IMG/VR virus record: IMGVR_UViG_3300035211_000203
Span: 1-27,600 of that record
DNA length: 27,600 nt
Direction: 5' to 3' (one strand)
DNA from: a virus
How positions within the stretch are numbered: position 1 is the stretch's first letter; each line of letters opens with the position of its first letter. The notes under the pieces are model-generated. The model was not told the origin of the DNA and ran no database searches. It worked only from the letters and a program-made list of their open reading frames with translations. Of this stretch, positions 1-5,661 are shown piece after piece. Made by a program: the position numbers and the translations under genes.

Positions 1-1111
1 CTTCCGCAAATATAGCTTTTTGGGCTATTTCCTGACCTTCCGTTTCATACAGGTATTGAACAATATCATTTTCGGCTTTATTATATTCCCTTCGGTTATT
101 TATTTCTAAGGGAATTACAGTTCTTTGTTTTGGCGGTAATTCTTTAAGGACATCTTTTTTTAAACGACGGATCATAAATGCGTCTTCTAATATTTTATGT
201 AATTTATCAGTATTGCTGTGTCCCTTGAATCCATTTTCCATATCACCGCCGCAGAACTCCATTCCAAAATGGAACCAGTTAGGGAATAATTGATGATTAA
301 GCATATTTAGAGTAGTGAAGAATTCTATAGGGCGGTTAGTGATTGGTGTTCCGCTAAGGCAGATAATTTTATTTATCCGTCTGGATATTTTTTTGACTAC
401 TTTTGTTCTCATTGCTTTTGGATTTTTTATCGCGTGGCTTTCATCAAGGATCATTATTTTATATCCCACCTCGGTTAACAAATCCACGTAATCTTTTAAA
501 ATATCATAATTTATAATGGTTATTTTGTAATCATCATTGAAGACGGCTTGCCTGCCTTGTATAATTTGTACGTCATCCGCTTCTTCAGGGATCCATTTTC
601 GGATTTCTCTATGCCAATTAAGTTTTAACGTTGCCGGCACTATCAATAATGCAGGGCGTAATTCCGGATGCATTTTCATGTAAACAAGGCTTTGACAGGA
701 TTTTCCTAAGCCCATGTCGTCAGCCAGTAAAGCTCTGCCATTAAATTTTTCAAGCAGGCGGACGCCTTCTTCTTGAAAAGGATATAATTTTAATTTTGTT
801 TCGCCTGGAATATTTATTTCCACAGGTTTTTCTTGTATTTCATTTTCAATCTCAAAACCTATTTTTTTTAATGTATCGAGGCTGAATTTATTTACAGGCA
901 AAGTCCATTGTTTAATATCCGGATGCCATTGCCTTCCGGGTAAACTTCTTATTTGATTTAAAATAATATCAAATTCTGTTTTTAATTCAGTTCTGAATTT
1001 GAGATATAAAAGATTGTCTTTTATTATCCCTGTCTTATATTCCTCCAGTTTATTCGCGGGCACAGACACGGGTGTCTTAATCTCAATTCCTGTTTTTATC
1101 ATAGTTTCCAT
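1..1111 (-). CDS. SNF2-family DEAD/H helicase (3' end outside window)
   Basis: An open frame runs from an ATG at 1111 (alternative in-frame ATG at 1102) through the left edge, giving about 370 residues without the C-terminus. Walker A is visible as DDMGLGKS (K137). Walker B/motif II is ILDESH (D223), and motif III is LSGTPITN further on. This order and spacing are typical of SNF2-like superfamily 2 ATPases of the SMARCAL1/phage type. These translocate on double-stranded DNA and act in replication, recombination or chromatin-like remodelling. The second RecA domain is mostly cut off. The SD is weak for both starts, so the exact start is uncertain. It follows the small HTH gene by 12 bp and is the last visible gene of the leftward cluster. 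The family call is firm; the role in this phage is inferred. Confidence 0.92.
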   Translation of the reverse strand, partial: METMIKTGIEIKTPVSVPANKLEEYKTGIIKDNLLYLKFRTELKTEFDIILNQIRSLPGRQWHPDIKQWTLPVNKFSLDTLKKIGFEIENEIQEKPVEINIPGETKLKLYPFQEEGVRLLEKFNGRALLADDMGLGKSCQSLVYMKMHPELRPALLIVPATLKLNWHREIRKWIPEEADDVQIIQGRQAVFNDDYKITIINYDILKDYVDLLTEVGYKIMILDESHAIKNPKAMRTKVVKKISRRINKIICLSGTPITNRPIEFFTTLNMLNHQLFPNWFHFGMEFCGGDMENGFKGHSNTDKLHKILEDAFMIRRLKKDVLKELPPKQRTVIPLEINNRREYNKAENDIVQYLYETEGQEIAQKAIFAE

Positions 1112-1123
1112 AGTTTTGTCTTT

Positions 1124-1438
1124 TTATATCATATTTTCAATATATAATTTATGTTTATATCTTCGGTGTTCTTTTTGTATTTCTCTATTTTTATCTTTAT
1201 CGTAATATATTTTTGATCCTCCACGTTCTTTTCTTAATCTCTTGTTTATTTCCTGCCTTTCAGGAAATAAAATAAATTGTATTAATCTTCTGTTGACTTT
1301 GAAGAGCCTTGTTATTTCTCTTATAGAATATCCTTTTTTATATAAAGATATAATTTTCAATTTATCTTCAGAAGATAATTTTATCCTCCTGTCGAATTTA
1401 GTATATTCGATTTTTATTTTATCGCTTTTATATGGCAT
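1124..1438 (-). CDS. Small helix-turn-helix protein
   Basis: A 104-residue basic protein. Residues about 20-52 (LSSEDKLKIISLYKKGYSIR followed by EITRLFKVNRRLIQFIL) form a resolvase/Hin-like helix-turn-helix, with the recognition helix near VNRRLIQ. The rest is Lys/Arg rich and probably contacts nucleic acid. Similar small HTH proteins are common in phages, often as regulators or near nucleases; this one cannot be assigned a target. The upstream sequence (minus strand) is a degenerate copy of the cassette core, TATAATATAAGGG, with the SD AAGGG 7 bp before the ATG. It lies between a strong terminator and the helicase gene. HTH is a sequence call; DNA binding is inferred. Confidence 0.75.
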   Translation of the reverse strand: MPYKSDKIKIEYTKFDRRIKLSSEDKLKIISLYKKGYSIREITRLFKVNRRLIQFILFPERQEINKRLRKERGGSKIYYDKDKNREIQKEHRRYKHKLYIENMI

Positions 1439-1459
1439 AGTTTTCCCTTATATTATATT

Positions 1460-1469
1460 TATCGGATAA
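1460..1469 (-). promoter_or_regulatory. TTATCCGATA motif upstream of HTH gene
   Basis: The 10-mer TTATCCGATA occurs on the minus strand here and on the plus strand at 9963-9972, 10854-10863 and 11495-11504. At three of the four sites it is followed by an AT-rich stretch and a start codon, so it may be a promoter or operator element. Confidence 0.35.
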
Positions 1470-1482
1470 TTTTGTTATTTTC

Positions 1483-1510
1483 AGAAAAGAAAACCCCGCA
1501 ATTGCGGGGT
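1483..1510 (-). terminator. Rho-independent terminator
   Basis: On the minus strand a perfect CCCCGC-AATT-GCGGGG stem-loop (1494-1509) is followed by TTTTCTTTTC. It ends transcripts arriving from the small gene at 1522-1878 and the sigma-like gene, and separates them from the HTH and helicase genes. It is the clearest canonical terminator on this strand. Confidence 0.85.
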
Positions 1511-1521
1511 AAATATTGTGT

Positions 1522-1878
1522 TTAACTCCATTTCATCAGGGCTCTTAACCTGGCGCTAGCCATAACAATTGCGGTAAAGGATTTATTCAGCTTTTCTTCA
1601 CTGCTTAAATCGTTCCCTGCCATGTGCTTTTCCGCTTCAGATAAGATATTATCGATTTTTTTCAATTCTTTCATTTCATTTTCTGTCATCGTATTCACCT
1701 TTTCAGATTTTCCTTGATCTCCCGGAAAGCAGACATGATCCGGTGTTTTCCCACTCCCCATAGGCAATGCCAGTAATGCCCTTCCATTGAATTTTTCTAT
1801 TTGTTTGAGGTCTGCTCGTTGATAATCATACAAAATATTATCGATTTTTTTCAATTCTTTCATTTCATTTTCTGTCAT
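1522..1878 (-). CDS. Small protein enlarged by a 189-bp duplication/insertion
   Basis: Read from the ATG at 1878 (SD AAAGGTG) the frame gives 118 residues. The first 16 residues (MTENEMKELKKIDNIL) recur at an internal ATG at 1689, from which a compact 55-residue Glu/Lys-rich helical protein is encoded to the stop at 1522. That shorter version, with the same SD copied upstream, is probably the ancestral gene. Between the two copies the frame carries a helicase P-loop fragment (1748-1834) and then an out-of-frame copy of the sigma gene's 3' end, which still reads open by chance. The open frame can be extended upstream to 1944, but those residues are an alternate frame of the sigma gene. Function is unknown; expression of the 118-residue form is uncertain. 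Confidence 0.6.
   Translation of the reverse strand: MTENEMKELKKIDNILYDYQRADLKQIEKFNGRALLALPMGSGKTPDHVCFPGDQGKSEKVNTMTENEMKELKKIDNILSEAEKHMAGNDLSSEEKLNKSFTAIVMASARLRALMKWS
1646..1747. repeat. 102-bp exact direct repeat, copy 1
   Basis: Identical over 102 bp to 1835-1936, in the same orientation, offset 189 bp. The repeat holds (minus strand) the 3' end of the sigma-like gene, its stop, the next gene's SD and the first 16 codons of that gene. Confidence 0.95.
1748..1834 (-). pseudogene. Orphan SNF2 helicase P-loop fragment
   Basis: An 87-bp unique segment between the two 102-bp repeats translates in frame to a helicase motif I region: YDYQRADLKQIEKFNG, then RALLALPMGSGK. It parallels residues around 115-138 of the helicase encoded at 1-1111 (EKFNGRALLADDMGLGKS) but differs in codons and residues. 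It is therefore a fragment of a related helicase gene rather than a recent copy of the neighbour. It has no helicase domain around it and cannot function as an ATPase alone. Confidence 0.75.
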
Positions 1879-1936
1879 CGTATTCACCTTTTCAGATTTT
1901 CCTTGATCTCCCGGAAAGCAGACATGATCCGGTGTT
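1835..1936. repeat. 102-bp exact direct repeat, copy 2
   Basis: Second copy of the repeat at 1646-1747. This copy is in the native position: it is continuous with the sigma-like gene upstream on the minus strand and contains its real stop codon. Confidence 0.95.
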
Positions 1937-2537
1937 CGCTCCATCCCTGATCCTGGAAGTAGTCGTAAATTGCGTGACGTTTTGCTTTTGCCCTGGTCAT
2001 GTGCGCCCGCGTTCTGAAATATTTCTCCATGATTAGATCGAAACTTTCCGTTACCGCCTGTACAATCGTTTTTGCGTCATTGCTCATGCTCTGAAATGCA
2101 ATATCATCAATCAATTTATTTTCGCTTTCTTTCCATGCTATCGCCACTCTGCCGCAGAAAAAAGTATCTTCGTTTGCCTGTTTCTCGTTTCTGATGGAAT
2201 TTGTATTTTCAAATATTTCATTATACAATTCCATCTCCCCTTTTTGGAGTATCTTGCCATAGAAATATTCATTGTTTTTTCTTTTACCGATGCTTTTTCC
2301 TTTTCCCGCATGGCGATAAATTACGTCGTAAAAATCCCAGAACAGCTCTGATGAATAGAAAGTGTGAAAAGCAACTTTTTTAGACGGATCATACTTTTCG
2401 GCGCACTCCATAAATGTTTCATGGGCTGTTCCGATCAATTCGTCCCTGTCTATACTTATCTTTGTTGTTCTCCTGAATTTATTGATATTGATATCAATAG
2501 CTTTCTCTACTTCAGGGGTGTACAATTCTTCGTACAT
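1884..2537 (-). CDS. Sigma-70-like RNA polymerase factor (phage)
   Basis: A 217-residue protein. Residues about 30-80 (DRDELIGTAHETFMECAEKY, then DPSKKVAFHTFYSSELFW) match the sigma-70 region 2 pattern DDLxQEA...A...YDP.KG..F.TY, which binds core polymerase and melts the -10 region. The C-terminus (residues about 190-217, ending GWSEHRIMSAFREIKENLKR) could be the region 4 / helix-turn-helix counterpart but is less clear. Such divergent phage sigma factors redirect host polymerase to phage promoters. The start has SD AAAGGGAG and the cassette core upstream. The 3' end is the source of the duplicated 102-bp segment. Region 2 similarity is visible; promoter specificity is unknown. Confidence 0.7.
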   Translation of the reverse strand: MYEELYTPEVEKAIDININKFRRTTKISIDRDELIGTAHETFMECAEKYDPSKKVAFHTFYSSELFWDFYDVIYRHAGKGKSIGKRKNNEYFYGKILQKGEMELYNEIFENTNSIRNEKQANEDTFFCGRVAIAWKESENKLIDDIAFQSMSNDAKTIVQAVTESFDLIMEKYFRTRAHMTRAKAKRHAIYDYFQDQGWSEHRIMSAFREIKENLKR

Positions 2538-2617
2538 ATTTGGCTCTCCCTTTATAATTATAATTTTAAGACTAAAAGTCTTACTCTTTAGGTATATATA
2601 CCTAAAGAGTAAAATGT
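2538..2617 (-). promoter_or_regulatory. Type I cassette spacer upstream of sigma-like gene
   Basis: In minus-strand order it holds a 32-bp perfect palindrome (2581-2612), a short inverted repeat AAGACT/AGTCTT (2569-2583), the core AATTATAATTATAAAGGG, and the ATG. The long palindrome starts just after the stop of the upstream gene. Confidence 0.85.
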
Positions 2618-2893
2618 TTAATCAAAAGCATTTTCCGGAGTTTCCCAAATTTCTTTTTCTTCAATATTCGTAATCATTGAAAAAATCTCTTTTATTTCTG
2701 ATTTATTCAAAATAACTGGTATGCACTGGTCGCCATGATAATGGAAAATTCTGATTTCATTGATTAAATTTTCCATTTTAACTTTGCTTTTTTCCGGCTC
2801 TCCCTGCCATATAGGTTGACAATTTTTATACTTAGGATAAGTGTTATATTTTATAATACAATCTATTCCTAAAATATTTAATGCTTCTTTCAT
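2618..2893 (-). CDS. Hypothetical protein, 91 aa
   Basis: Not recognised. Acidic and soluble, with a Lys/Glu-rich centre and the segment IRIFHYHGDQCIPVILNKSE, probably a beta hairpin followed by a helix. No signal peptide or membrane segment. The start is set by the AAAGGGG SD in the cassette core, 8-9 bp before the ATG. Single-gene cassette flanked by type I spacers on both sides, which suggests an accessory gene expressed as its own unit. Confidence 0.75.
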   Translation of the reverse strand: MKEALNILGIDCIIKYNTYPKYKNCQPIWQGEPEKSKVKMENLINEIRIFHYHGDQCIPVILNKSEIKEIFSMITNIEEKEIWETPENAFD

Positions 2894-2976
2894 ATAAGTT
2901 ACCCCTTTATAATTATAATTTGTAAACGCTAAAGCGTTTACGCAAAGGGATAAGAATACCCCTAGGCGTAATTGTT
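2894..2976 (-). promoter_or_regulatory. Type I cassette spacer
   Basis: Core TATAATTATAAAGGGG next to the ATG; short inverted repeat GTAAACGC-TAAA-GCGTTTAC (2922-2941). The longer hairpin TTACGC...GCGTAA with inner GGG/CCC pairing spans 2938-2971. Stem sequences differ from all other spacers. Confidence 0.8.
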
Positions 2977-3483
2977 TTAATCCTCTTTTATGTCGATATA
3001 ATACTTATCGATCTCATCTTGTATTGAATCCGGCATATCTTCTTGATCTGCTCCACATATTTCGCATTTTAATTTACTTTTTGAATGAATATAGTTTCTT
3101 CCACATTCGCAATCCCAAAAATTCGGGTTAGTTATTATTTTATTATGGGCTTTGTTTCCTTTCATCACTGTTTCAATTGCTTTTTTGATTGAATCCCAAG
3201 AAACTCCATAATTGTTATCAATATTTTTAAATACAAGATCAAGAACTTCTCCGGCTTGAATATTGTTTATTTCAACATTCATTTCTTCCGCTTGTTCGTA
3301 TACATCTTTAAGAACCCATTGATGAGAGATTGAAATAGTATTATCGTCTTTATCTTTGACGGTAATTATTTCTACTTTATCAGATTCTTTTCTTATGAAA
3401 TCTTCTAAACTGTTTATGAAATCTTCATATATCACAGTTTTACCTTCATAGTTTCTTAGAAATTCCATTATTTCATCTATCAT
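2977..3483 (-). CDS. Hypothetical protein with C-terminal zinc ribbon
   Basis: A 168-residue protein. The first ~110 residues are acidic and mixed helix/strand with no recognised domain. Residues 122-145 (FWDCECGRNYIHSKSKLKCE then ICG) carry C125, C127, C140 and C143, a CxC...CxxC zinc-ribbon arrangement of the kind found on nucleic-acid or polymerase-associated small proteins. Start set by the SD in the cassette core. The gene lies alone between two type I spacers. Zinc binding is inferred from Cys spacing; the function is unknown. Confidence 0.75.
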   Translation of the reverse strand: MIDEIMEFLRNYEGKTVIYEDFINSLEDFIRKESDKVEIITVKDKDDNTISISHQWVLKDVYEQAEEMNVEINNIQAGEVLDLVFKNIDNNYGVSWDSIKKAIETVMKGNKAHNKIITNPNFWDCECGRNYIHSKSKLKCEICGADQEDMPDSIQDEIDKYYIDIKED

Positions 3484-3567
3484 AAAGTTACCCCTTTTAT
3501 AATTATAATTTTAAGTCTTAAAGACTTATGCCCTTCCGCCTGTTCAACGGCGGGAGAGCATAAAACT
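3484..3567 (-). promoter_or_regulatory. Type I cassette spacer
   Basis: Core AATTATAATTATAAAAGGGG; short repeat AAGTCT-TAA-AGACTT. The longer hairpin has outer ATGC/GCAT and inner CCGCC/GGCGG pairing, one of the GC-richest stems of the series. Confidence 0.8.
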
Positions 3568-3762
3568 TTAAAAGGTTTTTTCAACATCAATAACGGTTTC
3601 TCTGCCTGCTTTATCCCAGTATTTTAATTCATAAAAATCAGGGAATTCCGCTTTTACTTCACACTGCATATTCAGCCAGTAATTACGCATATCTTTGTCT
3701 TTAATGTGGGTGCGATCGACGATTTCAATATTATATTTCTTTTCTGCCTGTCTGATAGTCAT
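3568..3762 (-). CDS. Hypothetical protein, 64 aa
   Basis: Not recognised. Short, Lys/Asp-rich, with C-terminal strands around DFYELKYWDKAGRETVIDV. It starts 2 bp after the stop of the gene at 3765-3986 with SD AGGAATAACC. The two are therefore a bicistronic unit, the only such pair among the type I cassettes. No membrane segment or metal motif. Confidence 0.7.
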   Translation of the reverse strand: MTIRQAEKKYNIEIVDRTHIKDKDMRNYWLNMQCEVKAEFPDFYELKYWDKAGRETVIDVEKTF

Positions 3763-3764
3763 GG

Positions 3765-3986
3765 TTATTCCTCTGTCTCCGGTATGTATTTTCTATCCGG
3801 TTCAAGCATTACCGTCGCTGTTCCAACCCTGTTTCCGTTAAAGTCGTTAAATCTTTCAAATAACGATTTTATATCGTCATTTTCTTCGATCTTGTCGCAG
3901 TATTCCCTGAGAATCCTTGCAACTTCCTGACCCGGTATGTCGCAGAATGCGGCATTATCGATATTGATATTAATAACTAGTTCCAT
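3765..3986 (-). CDS. Hypothetical protein, 73 aa
   Basis: Not recognised. The start MELVININIDN at 3986 is chosen because the cassette core with SD AAAGGGG lies 8-9 bp upstream. A longer frame to 4061 would translate the spacer itself and is rejected. The N-terminus is a beta strand, the middle (QEVARILREYCDKIEENDDI) a helix, and the C-terminus another strand, a small alpha/beta fold. First gene of a two-gene unit with 3568-3762. Confidence 0.75.
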   Translation of the reverse strand: MELVININIDNAAFCDIPGQEVARILREYCDKIEENDDIKSLFERFNDFNGNRVGTATVMLEPDRKYIPETEE

Positions 3987-4073
3987 ATAAGTTACCCCTT
4001 TATAATTATTTAAAATAAAAGTGTATAAACACTTTAAAAGATGTCCTGTATAACAGGACATTAATTAAAGGAT
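3987..4073 (-). promoter_or_regulatory. Type I cassette spacer
   Basis: Core AATTATAAAGGGG (here followed upstream by TTTAAAT rather than the usual ATAATT). Short repeat AAGTGT-ATAA-ACACTT and longer hairpin ATGTCCTGT-ATA-ACAGGACAT. Confidence 0.8.
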
Positions 4074-4277
4074 TTAATTAGTGTACTCCTGGTCAGTTAT
4101 TATCCCCGCCCTGCAATCGTCTTGCCACGTAATACAAATAAATTTGTCGTTTTCATAGTCATTACAAGGCAAAGATGATCTATAGCGTTTCTCCCCGGAT
4201 GGCGACCATACCGAGAAAAAACATTCTTTAGAATCATCCTTATTTTTCAGAAATTCTTTTAATTGTTTTACTGTCAT
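4074..4277 (-). CDS. Hypothetical phage protein, 67 aa
   Basis: Begins MTVKQLKEFLKNKDDSKECF, the N-terminal pattern (TVKxLxxxLxxxxD) of small phage proteins of unknown function that often follow with a beta-strand core. No catalytic motif. Start set by SD AAAGGG, 7 bp before ATG. Flanked by a type I spacer upstream and another downstream. The family resemblance is weak and from memory. Confidence 0.7.
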   Translation of the reverse strand: MTVKQLKEFLKNKDDSKECFFSVWSPSGEKRYRSSLPCNDYENDKFICITWQDDCRAGIITDQEYTN

Positions 4278-4421
4278 AACATCACCCTTTTATAATTATA
4301 ATTTTAAGACTATTAAAAGTCTTATCACTAGGGACGTGTAATCCCTAATGATAAAGATTTTAAATAAAGGATTGTCATTCTGCTTGCGCATTACAGCGGG
4401 ACTATTGCCCGCTTGACTCTG
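4278..4421 (-). promoter_or_regulatory. Type I spacer following a type II 3' hairpin
   Basis: The only junction combining both spacer types. On the minus strand it reads stop, GC-rich 3' hairpin (4386-4426), then TATCA...TGATA with inner GGGA/TCCC pairing. These are followed by the short repeat AAGACT-AGTCTT and the core AATTATAATTATAAAAGGG. Confidence 0.8.
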
Positions 4422-4426
4422 CTATT
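4386..4426 (-). repeat. Type II 3' hairpin repeat, copy 1
   Basis: 41 bp identical to 4891-4931. The stem AGCGGG/CCCGCT with a 7-nt loop sits directly after the TAG stop of the gene at 4422-4838, and the stop itself is part of the repeat. Confidence 0.85.
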
Positions 4427-4838
4427 TGTTATTTACTGTACAAATCCACGGGAAATCAGAATAACGACAGTAATAAAAAATATAATTTTCTGTTTCTATT
4501 GTAGTATCAATTCCATCTATCCACGGAGTTTCCGGCATTTCTTTTAATATTTTTTTACTTTCTTCTTTATTCACTTCGTCCCATTCGGAATTTTCAATAT
4601 CTAAATCATTTAAAATTATGCTTTGCCAGTTCCTTCCATCCCAGTAATTCCATGCCATACAAGAAACGTGATCATTATTGTTTTCATTTTCTTCATCAAT
4701 TATACAACCTGCATCATAACATCCTATTTTTTGTCCATATTGGCTGTAGGTCTCACAGAAATTTGTTTTTTTAAAATTATCCTTTTTTGTAATGTAAAAT
4801 TGTTTTTCTGCTGCATAATTATTTTTTAATATTTTCAT
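4422..4838 (-). CDS. Hypothetical protein, 138 aa
   Basis: Not recognised. Rich in aromatic residues and Asn/Asp, with AWNYWDGRNWQSIILNDLD in the middle. The C-terminal half is YIFYYCRYSDFPWICTVNN, suggesting a beta-rich fold. Several Cys are spaced irregularly, so a metal site is doubtful. SD AAGGAG 8 bp before the ATG, without the type I core. Its stop codon lies inside the type II hairpin repeat, like the genes at 4907 and 5224. Confidence 0.75.
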   Translation of the reverse strand: MKILKNNYAAEKQFYITKKDNFKKTNFCETYSQYGQKIGCYDAGCIIDEENENNNDHVSCMAWNYWDGRNWQSIILNDLDIENSEWDEVNKEESKKILKEMPETPWIDGIDTTIETENYIFYYCRYSDFPWICTVNNK

Positions 4839-4906
4839 TTTGTTTCTCCTTATTTATTCTCAGGGCTTGTCACCTGTCCGCAACTGCGGAGCGCATTACA
4901 GCGGGA
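4839..4906 (-). promoter_or_regulatory. Type II spacer
   Basis: Minus-strand order: 3' hairpin of the upstream gene, hairpin TCCGCA-AC-TGCGGA (4877-4890), hairpin CAGG...CCTG with loop containing TGACAAG (4861-4876), then SD AAGGAG and ATG. The TGACAAG loop recurs at 5169-5186 on a different stem. Confidence 0.75.
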
Positions 4907-4931
4907 CTATTGCCCGCTTGACTCTGCTATT
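4891..4931 (-). repeat. Type II 3' hairpin repeat, copy 2
   Basis: Exact copy of 4386-4426. Here the neighbouring gene's frame reads into the repeat and stops at the TAG inside its loop. Confidence 0.85.
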
Positions 4932-5122
4932 ATAGTTTTTAAATTATTTTTTAATTCATCAAATTTAATACAATCATATTTATACAGTTCAATTTGATGT
5001 AAAATTTTCCCAGCTTTTTTAAGTTCTTTTTTTTGATATTTTGGTAATTTTTTTAATTCTTTTACCCAGTCGTTTGAAAGCAAATTAGCAAAAGCTTTAT
5101 CAGACATAATTGATTCTGTCAT
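4907..5122 (-). CDS. Hypothetical protein, 71 aa
   Basis: Not recognised. Strongly helical and Lys-rich (LSNDWVKELKKLPKYQKKEL), without metal or membrane motifs. SD AGAGGT before the ATG at 5122. The last six residues (AESSGQ) are encoded by the type II repeat itself. In the sister genes the TAG at the start of the repeat is the stop, so this gene appears to have lost frame with its native stop by a small indel near 4928-4932. The true function is unknown. Confidence 0.65.
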   Translation of the reverse strand: MTESIMSDKAFANLLSNDWVKELKKLPKYQKKELKKAGKILHQIELYKYDCIKFDELKNNLKTIIAESSGQ

Positions 5123-5223
5123 GATTTTTACCTCTTTTTGTCCGGTATTATTCCGGTATTAAGATTGATCGGACTTGTCACCGATCTTGTGCATTACAGC
5201 GGACAATAGTCCGCTTGACTCTG
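5123..5223 (-). promoter_or_regulatory. Type II spacer
   Basis: Contains the hairpin GATCGG...CCGATC with loop TGACAAG (5167-5186) and two CCGG-containing repeats (TACCGGA at about 5137-5160), then SD AGAGGT. The loop is shared with 4861-4876 while the stem is different and still paired. Confidence 0.7.
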
Positions 5224-5227
5224 CTAT
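5191..5227 (-). repeat. Type II 3' hairpin repeat, diverged copy 3
   Basis: Same module as 4386 and 4891 but the stem is AGCGGAC/GTCCGCT instead of AGCGGG/CCCGCT. Both arms changed together, which supports selection for pairing. It follows the TAG stop of the gene at 5224-5385. Confidence 0.8.
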
Positions 5228-5385
5228 ACATATTCGTGACAGTTCGGACAATAGTGTATGTCCTGTAATTCATCAACTGGACATTCTGCTAAATAACCTT
5301 CCCAGCCGCATGATTCACATTTTACTTGATTTTCATCATCCCATCCAAAATTATCAATACCGTATCCATCAAAATTATTTTCCAT
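5224..5385 (-). CDS. Small zinc-ribbon protein, 53 aa
   Basis: An acidic 53-residue protein starting MENNFDGYGIDNFGWDDENQ. Two Cys pairs, C23-x2-C26 (CESCGW) and C46-x2-C49 (CPNCHE), with a further C35, form a classic zinc-ribbon. The pattern CxxCGW...YCPNCG/H is widespread among very small phage proteins and transcription-associated ribbons. SD is GAGGG, with the repeated TTTTTTGTCCGGTATT-like leader upstream. The stop is the TAG at the start of the type II hairpin. Zinc binding is inferred; no partner can be named. Confidence 0.85.
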   Translation of the reverse strand: MENNFDGYGIDNFGWDDENQVKCESCGWEGYLAECPVDELQDIHYCPNCHEYV

Positions 5386-5435
5386 ATTCCCTCTTTTTTG
5401 TCCGGTATTTTACGCCCGCCGGACTCGGTTCGTTT
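5386..5435 (-). promoter_or_regulatory. Type II leader with GTCCGG hairpin
   Basis: Inverted repeat GTCCGG...CCGGAC just upstream of the SD of the 53-aa zinc-ribbon gene. The sequence TTTTTGTCCGGTATT is shared with the spacer at 5123-5223, where it also lies directly upstream of the SD. Confidence 0.6.
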
Positions 5436-5582
5436 TTATAATGGTTTAATACAACTAGTTTTAAAAAACCAATTCACTCCTGTCCAGTCAGCGTTTTTAC
5501 AGGTCAGCTTTACGATGTAAATTGTTTTCAATTCCTTTAAAATAACACCGTTTCCAATTCCCTTTACATATACTTTTTTCAT
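5436..5582 (-). CDS. Hypothetical protein, 48 aa
   Basis: Begins MKKVYVKGIGNGVILKELKT. Short, basic and beta-strand-like, with no recognised motif. The start is supported by the cassette core (TAATTATAAAGGG) and SD 8 bp upstream, exactly as in its neighbours, so I consider it real despite the size. The next gene, at 5224-5385, switches to the type II leader. Confidence 0.7.
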   Translation of the reverse strand: MKKVYVKGIGNGVILKELKTIYIVKLTCKNADWTGVNWFFKTSCIKPL

Positions 5583-5661
5583 AATATCACCCTTTATAAT
5601 TAGATTTAAGGTTAAAAACCTTAAAAATTCCCTGTTGTTAAACAGGGATAATTTAAGATAT
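5583..5661 (-). promoter_or_regulatory. Type I cassette spacer
   Basis: Core variant AAATCTAATTATAAAGGG; short repeat AAGGTT-AACCTT; longer hairpin TCCCTGTT-GTT-AAACAGGGA. Confidence 0.8.

Noticed and set aside
1879-1944. Upstream extension of the small gene to an ATG at 1944
   Set aside because: Those codons are an out-of-frame reading of the sigma gene's 3' end; the SD AAAGGTG points to the ATG at 1878.
3987-4061. Upstream extension of the 73-aa gene to 4061
   Set aside because: It would translate the cassette spacer (NNYKGVTY); the SD in the core selects the ATG at 3986.
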